Source: a virus
Direction: 5' to 3' (one strand)
IMG/VR virus record: IMGVR_UViG_3300009154_003182
Location: 1-26,727 of that record
Length of the DNA: 26,727 nt
The position numbers and the translations under genes are program-made. The notes beneath the pieces were generated by a model. It did no database searches. It was not told where the DNA came from and worked only from the letters and a program-made list of their open reading frames with translations. Shown piece after piece: positions 22,031 to 26,727 of this stretch. Positions within the stretch are counted from its first letter, which is position 1; every line of letters begins with the position of its first letter.

Positions 22031-22426
22031 ATGCTACTCATAACACGTGAAGGAACTAAATCTATGACTTGTGAACCATTTTGGGGTTACCACCTCACAA
22101 TTGACGCTAAAGCATGCAAGATAGAGTCTGCCAGAGATGGTGAACTTATTGCTCGCTTCCTCAAACATCTGGTTGTTGAGATTGATATGATTGCTCATGG
22201 TTCGCCTCAAGTGGTCCATTTTGGTGAGGACAATAAGACTGGCTGGACTGGCGTTCAGCTGATTACTACCTCCAATATTATTGGTCACTGGTGCGATGAA
22301 AGTGGGGACGCCTACTTCGATGTGTTTTCTTGCAAGACTTATGACACACAAAAGGTTGTGGATCTGTTTAACAAGTATTTCGAGCCAGAACGTATCAGGA
22401 CCAACTTCCTCACTCGCCAGGCATAA
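22031..22426 (+). CDS. SpeD-like pyruvoyl-dependent decarboxylase (S-adenosylmethionine decarboxylase family)
   Basis: 131 residues, the size of class 1B bacterial/archaeal AdoMetDC. It has GYHLTIDAKAC (cf. GKHLxxEfyxC) and TGVQLITTSNIIGHWCDE followed by YFDVFSC. S81 would be the serine converted to the pyruvoyl group. H86 and C101 lie 5 and 20 residues later, exactly the Ser63/His68/Cys83 spacing of the Thermotoga enzyme. The usual ESH around the cleavage serine is TSN, losing the conserved Glu and His next to it, so the substrate or processing may differ (AdoMet, ornithine or arginine). speD genes occur in many T4-like cyanophages. A strong terminator follows. Confidence 0.75.
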   Translation: MLLITREGTKSMTCEPFWGYHLTIDAKACKIESARDGELIARFLKHLVVEIDMIAHGSPQVVHFGEDNKTGWTGVQLITTSNIIGHWCDESGDAYFDVFSCKTYDTQKVVDLFNKYFEPERIRTNFLTRQA

Positions 22427-22428
22427 TT

Positions 22429-22481
22429 ACCATGATGGAGGATGACTATTTGATCATCCTCCATCCAGATGGTTTGTTTTT
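22429..22481 (+). terminator. Intrinsic terminator after the SpeD-like gene
   Basis: A perfect 12-bp stem (22434-22445 with 22454-22465) closes an 8-nt loop and is extended by ACCAT/ATGGT (22429-22433 with 22469-22473, 3-nt bulge). It runs into TTTGTTTTT (22473-22481). It ends plus-strand transcription. The right arm encodes the last residues of the convergent homing endonuclease, whose stop codon lies in the loop. Confidence 0.8.
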
Positions 22482-23645
22482 AGTTACACGTTTTATCCTA
22501 TTAAATTTACCTGGAGATAAGCTCCATTGCTCTTCAAAATGGCGGCGAGTTCCTGATACTTCCCCGTGTTTGGGGTGGTATAAGGTATAGGTGGTCAAAT
22601 CCTCTTTTCTCTTTTTAGGCCCTCTGTATATTTTACTCTTACCTTTGATATAACCTTCAGGTATCGGAGTATCTATAACATGCTGTTTATCTATTGAGCC
22701 ATTTGTTATCCAGTACCATTTGGTTGATCGTATCTGTCTTGGTTTTTTAGCGGGCAGCAACACCCTACCTTTGCTCCAGCCTTCAGGAACATTTTCATAA
22801 GATCTAAACTGTTTATTATTAATACCGTCAGTAAACCACATTAGACCTTTCTGAGATATGCCCCTGTTGACTCTGGCCTGATCAGTTATAGGTAACCTAC
22901 CTTGAACCCATCCTTCGGGGCATTCTTTTGAATGGGCCTCTATCAGCCCATTATTAAACCATTGGTCACCCAAATGCTGAGCACCAATCTTCTCTTTGGT
23001 TATTTCAGACATTTTTGTCCCCAGTAGGCGCTTACGGTGTGCTTCTGTTTTTTGAGGCAGTTGGCCCATGGTCCACCCTGATGGCAGGGGCTCATCCTTG
23101 GGCAACAACTTTTGTATTGTACCGTTATGACACACATTACTAGATTTAATTACCTCCTTATGTCTCTCATATGCATGGGGAGGAAAATGCACTTCTCTTT
23201 TTAAGCTAGCTAACCTTTTGTTCTGTTTGCTTTTATCACTAATACCGTACCACCAGCCTTCTGGGAGTCCATTACTAGTATCTATAGCTTTAGTCTTTTT
23301 ACCATTTGTAACCATCCTTAATCCACTTGTGTGAAACTTGTCTGATCCGTTGTGTTGGTTTAGCCAATTAGGTCTTTCTGCTGCATTTATGCGTGTTAGA
23401 TATTCAGATTCATTAGCTCTAGCTTCACTAGCTGATTTAAATATTTTAACAACTCTTACCACATCCGGTTCTCCGTGATCTTGTCTGAATTGTGTAACTA
23501 GATTACTACTGGTGAAATAAGTGGTCCACAAATTTGATGGATGGGCTTGTTTGGTAATTTTGGCCGATTCACTTCCATAATACCAAACATTATGTTGACG
23601 CCAGCCTATAATATAGGTATATGGTTGATGTTTAAGATTGGTCAT
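22446..23645 (-). CDS. Homing endonuclease-like protein (GIY-YIG-like N-terminus, repeated DNA-binding motifs)
   Basis: 399 residues, AAGGAG 9 nt before ATG. Residues 1-100 resemble GIY-YIG-type phage nucleases: PYTYIIGWRQHNVWYYGSE, LWTTYFTSSNLV, GEPDVVRVVKIF, SASEARANESEYL. Then come five degenerate repeats of the type W(F/I)TNGxxNKxx...PEGWxxGR (around residues 110, 165, 235, 280 and 325), with intervening NUMOD3-like stretches (EAHRKRLLGTKMSEITKEKIG). A final TLYHPKHGEVSGTRRHFEEQW module resembles IENR1/NUMOD1-type DNA-binding elements. The gene is more AT-rich than its neighbours, lies antisense, and separates an intact SpeD-like gene from a truncated second copy, as expected of a mobile gene. 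No intron is apparent. Confidence 0.75.
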   Translation of the reverse strand: MTNLKHQPYTYIIGWRQHNVWYYGSESAKITKQAHPSNLWTTYFTSSNLVTQFRQDHGEPDVVRVVKIFKSASEARANESEYLTRINAAERPNWLNQHNGSDKFHTSGLRMVTNGKKTKAIDTSNGLPEGWWYGISDKSKQNKRLASLKREVHFPPHAYERHKEVIKSSNVCHNGTIQKLLPKDEPLPSGWTMGQLPQKTEAHRKRLLGTKMSEITKEKIGAQHLGDQWFNNGLIEAHSKECPEGWVQGRLPITDQARVNRGISQKGLMWFTDGINNKQFRSYENVPEGWSKGRVLLPAKKPRQIRSTKWYWITNGSIDKQHVIDTPIPEGYIKGKSKIYRGPKKRKEDLTTYTLYHPKHGEVSGTRRHFEEQWSLSPGKFNRIKRVTKNKPSGWRMIK

Positions 23646-23761
23646 GCTGAATGCTCCTTAATAGCGTTTAGAGTAGTTGGATGCTCGCAACATCGTGAAC
23701 TACACTTTTATTTAGTGTCAGTTAATCGACACATCCGCTATTATAGTTAACTTTAATATAA
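23646..23761. other. Non-coding spacer with inverted repeat
   Basis: An AT-rich stretch between the divergent endonuclease and the truncated SpeD-like copy. It holds an inverted repeat GTGTC (23715-23719) / GACAC (23728-23732). On the minus strand a CTAAATA element (23709-23715) could be a weak late-type promoter for the endonuclease. No gene is seen. Confidence 0.35.
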
Positions 23762-23959
23762 TTCACGTTAGTGCAGCTAATTGAAACCTCTGCAATTGTG
23801 TGTCATTACGTGCCAAAGACTTGGACTCTACATCTGGACGTTTTTTCTTGTATGGATTTTGACAGCCAGACAGTTATTGAGCTACTACGAGAATACTTTG
23901 GTGTTCAGGCTTGGAATCAGCGAGACTTTTCCAGAGAAGCTCCTGACTTGAATTCATGA
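23762..23959 (+). pseudogene. 5'-truncated second SpeD-like copy
   Basis: The frame opens after TAA at 23759-23761 and reads FTLVQLIETSAIVCHYV...LHLDVFSC, matching the last ~60 residues of the SpeD-like protein from TGVQLI onward. The Ser, His (+5) and Cys (+20) positions are kept, but the whole N-terminal beta-chain is missing. Outside these motifs it is clearly diverged from the first copy, so it derives from a separate paralogue or allele rather than a recent duplicate. The truncation border lies next to the endonuclease cassette, suggesting loss of its 5' part when that cassette arrived. GTG 23771 could start a 62-residue remnant. Its stop overlaps the next gene as ATGA. Confidence 0.65.
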
Positions 23960-24258
23960 GATTCAAACAACTAACGGAAGTACTGAACATACAAGAGCTT
24001 GAGACTCAATCTCTTGTATCTCGTTATAAACATTTGTCCAGCACAGAGCATACAACTGCATCAATACATGATGCGGTTCATCAACTTAAACAGCAGTTAT
24101 TGACTTTAGATGACGTCAGTTATCAGGGTATTGATTTGCTGATGAGGGAAATAAGTCAGGTGCATGAGGTTCATGTGCACGATCTACATGATGCATTTGT
24201 GCATGCAGAAGGTGTCACTCCTGATGAATGGATTCAAGCTCACAAATCCGCAACTTGA
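23956..24258 (+). CDS. Small hypothetical phage protein
   Basis: 100 residues, acidic and mostly helical, His-rich toward the C-terminus (QVHEVHVHDLHDAFVHAEG, then TPDEWIQAHK). The N-terminus MRFKQLTEVLN resembles many small uncharacterised proteins of aquatic T4-like phages, but I cannot name a family. The start overlaps the stop of the truncated SpeD-like frame (ATGA), so the gene probably once followed an intact second speD and relied on coupling to it. The last 44 nt overlap the convergent cupin-like gene on the other strand. Confidence 0.6.
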   Translation: MRFKQLTEVLNIQELETQSLVSRYKHLSSTEHTTASIHDAVHQLKQQLLTLDDVSYQGIDLLMREISQVHEVHVHDLHDAFVHAEGVTPDEWIQAHKSAT

Positions 24259-24502
24259 GATCTGAGTCACCTTTTATCAATCTGTGATACACATGAGCTG
24301 GCACTTCGAATACGTGACCCACTTGTAGTGTGTGTGGAAGCTGATTGTCCAACTGGAACTGCCAACCTGTACCTTGGATCACTGTGATGTGTCTGTGGTT
24401 GCGATCAAGATGCCACACCATTTCTGCGTCACTAACATCCACTCTAAAAGTTCTCTCAAATTCATGTGCACTCAATTGGGTGTGAGCATAAGGCATCACC
24501 AT
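24215..24502 (-). CDS. Cupin-like protein
   Basis: 95 residues. The pattern VWHLDRNHRHITVIQGTGWQ, then LPHTLQVGHVFEVPAHVYHRL, corresponds to the two cupin motifs (His-rich first motif with turn, then GxxxxVPAxxxH), suggesting a small single-domain beta barrel. The putative ligands WHxDRNxRH and HVYHRL retain several His residues, so metal binding is plausible. Reaction unknown. The start overlaps the stop of the preceding repeat protein as ATGGTGA (24496-24502), making it the last gene of the minus-strand operon. The 3' end overlaps the convergent gene 23956-24258. Confidence 0.6.
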   Translation of the reverse strand: MVMPYAHTQLSAHEFERTFRVDVSDAEMVWHLDRNHRHITVIQGTGWQFQLDNQLPHTLQVGHVFEVPAHVYHRLIKGDSDLKLRICELESIHQE

Positions 24503-25116
24503 CGGGCATTATCCTTGTAGCCTGCCTTAATTAGTGCAACAGCACACTTGATGGCCCCCGGTTTACCTTTGCCCTTGAACTCAGGGTCATTCAGGATAGC
24601 TTCCACTTCAAGTGGGGGATATCCAAATAACTCCACACGCTGTTGGGCAACCAGTGTGCGCAACAGAGGCAACGTGGCAGTGTATGTGACCCAAAACCAT
24701 CCAGGTATCACCACAGGGGCTCCGTCCAAACTTGTGAGCGGATTTGAGTGGCATTGAAAATCCTGACCCACCTGGTCAGGCGCACCTATCAGATTGGTCA
24801 GTTTATTGTGTGTACAATTAAAATCCCTGCCCACATATTCAGGAGCATGGTTAAGGCTGGTGAGCTGATTGCGGCTGCAACTGAACGAGCCTCTCACACT
24901 ATGGGGCGCACCCAACAGTGTGGTCAGTTTACCATCAGCGCACCCAAAGCTGCCACTCACATGACCAAATTGCACAGGCATACGACTCACCTTCTTCCTC
25001 AGATACACACTGCCATCCACATCTATCAGGCCTGTTTGTGGATTAATGAGTGTGATGGGACCCGTCACTAAAAAATATTTGTGTAATGTGGCCTCAATTT
25101 GTTTAACATCTACCAT
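24496..25116 (-). CDS. Tandem 20-residue-repeat (LRR-like) protein D
   Basis: 206 residues. The conserved N-terminal domain MVDVKQIEATLHKYFLVTGP and VQFGHVSGSF is followed by about five repeats of 20 residues, consensus GxFxCxxNxLTSLxGAPxxV, with a Cys and an Asn in each. A capping segment (LPLLRTLVAQQRVELFG) and the conserved C-terminus GKPGAIKCAVALIKAGYKDNARW close the protein. The repeats resemble short LRR-like solenoids known from phage and bacterial proteins of unknown role. It overlaps both neighbours by 7 nt; the Shine-Dalgarno AAGGAG of the start is supplied by the C-terminal codons of the upstream paralogue. Confidence 0.7.
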   Translation of the reverse strand: MVDVKQIEATLHKYFLVTGPITLINPQTGLIDVDGSVYLRKKVSRMPVQFGHVSGSFGCADGKLTTLLGAPHSVRGSFSCSRNQLTSLNHAPEYVGRDFNCTHNKLTNLIGAPDQVGQDFQCHSNPLTSLDGAPVVIPGWFWVTYTATLPLLRTLVAQQRVELFGYPPLEVEAILNDPEFKGKGKPGAIKCAVALIKAGYKDNARW

Positions 25117-25862
25117 CTGGCATTCTCCTTGTATCCTGCTCTGATCAATTCCACAGCAGCTTTAATTGCACCTGGTTTACCTTGACCTGCATGGTTGTTC
25201 ATGATTGTGGATACCTGTTTGGGAGCGCCCAACATGTTCACTGTTTTAGCATGCACAGTGAGCAGTTGTAACAAAGATAAATTCTTTTTCCAATCACAGT
25301 CAAAGTAATCTCCAACCTGTTGTGGTGCGCCCTGAAAGCTTTTCAAAGGATTATATCTACAGTCGTATCTGTCCCCCACCTGATTAGGACCACCTTCCAA
25401 GCTGATCAGTTTGTTACTACCACAATGAAAGCTGCCCCCCACCTGCCGGGGAGCACCTTGCAGACTGGTTAACCGATTATCGTAGCAGGAGAACCAGTCA
25501 CCCACTTGTTCCGGAGCACCCATCAAGTTGGTGAGCTTATTATGCATACAGCTAAAACCACCGCGTACAACACGGGGTCCACCCTCAAGATCTGTGAGCA
25601 GATTACTAAAGCAAAAAAAGTCACCATGTATAGTGTGTGGTGAACCTTTCAGACTGATCACACCTTTTTCGTAACAGACAAAATCGCCCTTGACTGTGCC
25701 AAACTGCACATGAAACATGCCTTGGCTTATGTCCAATCCTTTGAATATGACATCGCCCACCGCATCCACTTCCCCGGTGTGGGGATTCACAGTAAAAGTG
25801 CCTTTCCCTCTGATCTGGAAATGCTTTCTGACCAGTTTGCTGATTTGTTTTACATCTACCAT
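25110..25862 (-). CDS. Tandem 20-residue-repeat (LRR-like) protein C
   Basis: 250 residues, the longest of the set. N-terminal MVDVKQISKLVRKHFQIRGK and VQFGTVKGDF, then about seven 20-residue repeats (for example GGFSCMHNKLTNLMGAPEQV and GGSFHCGSNKLISLEGGPNQV), the cap LSLLQLLTVHAK, and the C-terminus GKPGAIKAAVELIRAGYKENARW. Repeat number differs from its neighbours, while the N- and C-terminal domains are conserved, so the solenoid length is what varies. It overlaps both adjacent genes by ATGGTAG. No enzymatic motif, signal peptide or membrane helix is visible. Confidence 0.7.
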   Translation of the reverse strand: MVDVKQISKLVRKHFQIRGKGTFTVNPHTGEVDAVGDVIFKGLDISQGMFHVQFGTVKGDFVCYEKGVISLKGSPHTIHGDFFCFSNLLTDLEGGPRVVRGGFSCMHNKLTNLMGAPEQVGDWFSCYDNRLTSLQGAPRQVGGSFHCGSNKLISLEGGPNQVGDRYDCRYNPLKSFQGAPQQVGDYFDCDWKKNLSLLQLLTVHAKTVNMLGAPKQVSTIMNNHAGQGKPGAIKAAVELIRAGYKENARW

Positions 25863-26527
25863 CTGGCATTCCTGTTACATCCTGCACGGATCATGTCTGC
25901 TGCTGCCTTGATCATGCCAGGTTTACCTTGCCCTGCATATTTCTCAAGGATGGCAGCTATTTCTGTGGGCACGTTGTATATGTGATCCACACGCTGGGGA
26001 TAATTTAACAATCGCAACAAGGGTAAAGTGTGTGAATAGCTGACAACCACATGTTTCCCCACATGTGCAGGAACACCTTCCAAACTTGTGAGAGGATTTC
26101 TATTACACACAAATGAGTCGCCCACGTGACTGGGAGCACCTTTTAGATTAGAGAGCTGATTGTTTTGGCAAAGGAATGACCCTGCCACATGTGTGGGAGC
26201 CCCTTCCAAACTTGTGAGCAGATTGTAGTTGCATGTGAAGGATCCGCCCACATGTGTGGGTGCGCCTATCAAATTTGTGAGGCGGTTTTCATCACAGTGG
26301 AAACTACCCCCCACATGTGTGGGACAATTGATCAGACTGGTCACTTGACCATTACCCAAATCACAGTCCCCTGTCACTTTACCAAATTGCACAGGCACAT
26401 GATCCAATATGATGCGATTGTACACACCTCCCTTCACATTCACAACACCTTGATCTGTTATGTTCACTTTGCCTGTGACCTTGAAGTGTGTGTCCAGCAG
26501 GGTTTCTATTTCTTTCTTGTTTACCAT
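25856..26527 (-). CDS. Tandem 20-residue-repeat (LRR-like) protein B
   Basis: 223 residues. N-terminal MVNKKEIETLLDTHFKVTGK and VPVQFGKVTGD, then six 20-residue repeats in which four consecutive units read GAPTHVGGSF-C-N-LTSLE almost unchanged, indicating recent intragenic duplication. The cap HTLPLLRLLNYPQRVDHIYN and C-terminus GKPGMIKAAADMIRAGCNRNARW follow the family pattern. It starts inside the stop of the next upstream paralogue (ATGGTAA, 26521-26527) and its own stop overlaps the following paralogue (ATGGTAG). Confidence 0.7.
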   Translation of the reverse strand: MVNKKEIETLLDTHFKVTGKVNITDQGVVNVKGGVYNRIILDHVPVQFGKVTGDCDLGNGQVTSLINCPTHVGGSFHCDENRLTNLIGAPTHVGGSFTCNYNLLTSLEGAPTHVAGSFLCQNNQLSNLKGAPSHVGDSFVCNRNPLTSLEGVPAHVGKHVVVSYSHTLPLLRLLNYPQRVDHIYNVPTEIAAILEKYAGQGKPGMIKAAADMIRAGCNRNARW

Positions 26528-26727
26528 CTGGCATTACCCTTAAATCCTGCTTTAATTAATTCCGCAGCAGCTTTTATTGCACCTGCTTTACCCTGTTGTT
26601 TATATTTGTTCAATATAGCCTCCAGTTTGAACTGGTCAGGGAATGGCCAAATCTGAGAGGCCACCAGGGTGCGCAATAAGGGTAAATTTTCCGTATAGTT
26701 GAATTGCACATGGCCTTTGATCTCCTG
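26521..26727 (-). CDS. Tandem repeat (LRR-like) protein A, C-terminal part
   Basis: The frame is open to the window edge, so only the last 68 residues are seen: GHVQFNYTENLPLLRTLVASQ (cap), then LEAILNKYKQQGKAGAIKAAAELIKAGFKGNARW. This matches the C-terminal domain of the three following paralogues; the repeats and start lie beyond the window. Its terminal codons carry AAGGGT ahead of the next ATG and overlap it as ATGGTAA. The operon promoter must lie to the right of the window. Confidence 0.65.
   Translation of the reverse strand, partial: QEIKGHVQFNYTENLPLLRTLVASQIWPFPDQFKLEAILNKYKQQGKAGAIKAAAELIKAGFKGNARW

Overview
The window reads as part of a tailed-phage genome, most likely a T4-superfamily myovirus from an aquatic setting. 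The evidence is two TATAAATA late-promoter boxes in front of tail-fibre genes, collagen-like and RCC1-repeat adhesins, a C-terminal S74-type fibre fragment, an ATP-dependent DNA ligase, a UV-damage endonuclease, a GIY-YIG-like homing endonuclease, and tightly packed genes joined by ATGA/TAATG overlaps. No tRNA, rRNA, CRISPR array, integrase or insertion sequence is visible. Early-type promoters close to TTGACA-N16/17-TATAAT point to a host with an ordinary sigma-70, probably a proteobacterium, but the host cannot be fixed from this sequence.

Layout. (1) 1-1423: end of one fibre gene, then two related cassettes, each with late promoter, Shine-Dalgarno, 28-30 codon leader ORF and collagen-like fibre. 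The first fibre copy is broken (start ATG changed to ATA, 3' part out of frame); the second is intact (1420-2481). (2) 2482-8974: three RCC1 proteins, each with exactly seven repeats, mixed with a hypothetical protein, two 2-oxoglutarate/Fe(II) oxygenases and a TPR-GT9 glycosyltransferase. (3) 8974-17491: a sugar-transfer block with GT25, a GT8-like protein, GT9, a methyltransferase, three tandem GT2 paralogues (two fused to FkbM methyltransferases) and a GT2 fused to half of a GT9 whose other half is the next gene. (4) 17515-22426: RyR-domain protein, SWIM zinc-finger protein, MESH1-like (p)ppGpp hydrolase, DNA ligase, small hypothetical, UvdE-type endonuclease and a SpeD-like pyruvoyl decarboxylase, several with their own sigma-70-like promoters. 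(5) 22429-23959: a strong terminator, a homing endonuclease on the minus strand, and a 5'-truncated second SpeD-like copy. (6) 23956-26727: a small plus-strand gene converging on a minus-strand operon of four tandem 20-residue-repeat proteins and a cupin-like protein.

How the genes may work together. Regions 1-3 look like a late receptor-binding and decoration island: fibres and beta-propellers that contact the host, interleaved with hydroxylases, glycosyltransferases and methyltransferases that could modify those adhesins or the host surface. Regions 4-5 look like early genes for DNA repair and host metabolism (alarmone hydrolysis, polyamine-type decarboxylation). The tandem repeat-protein operon at the right end has no recognised function. 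All functional links between genes are inference from adjacency and family knowledge.
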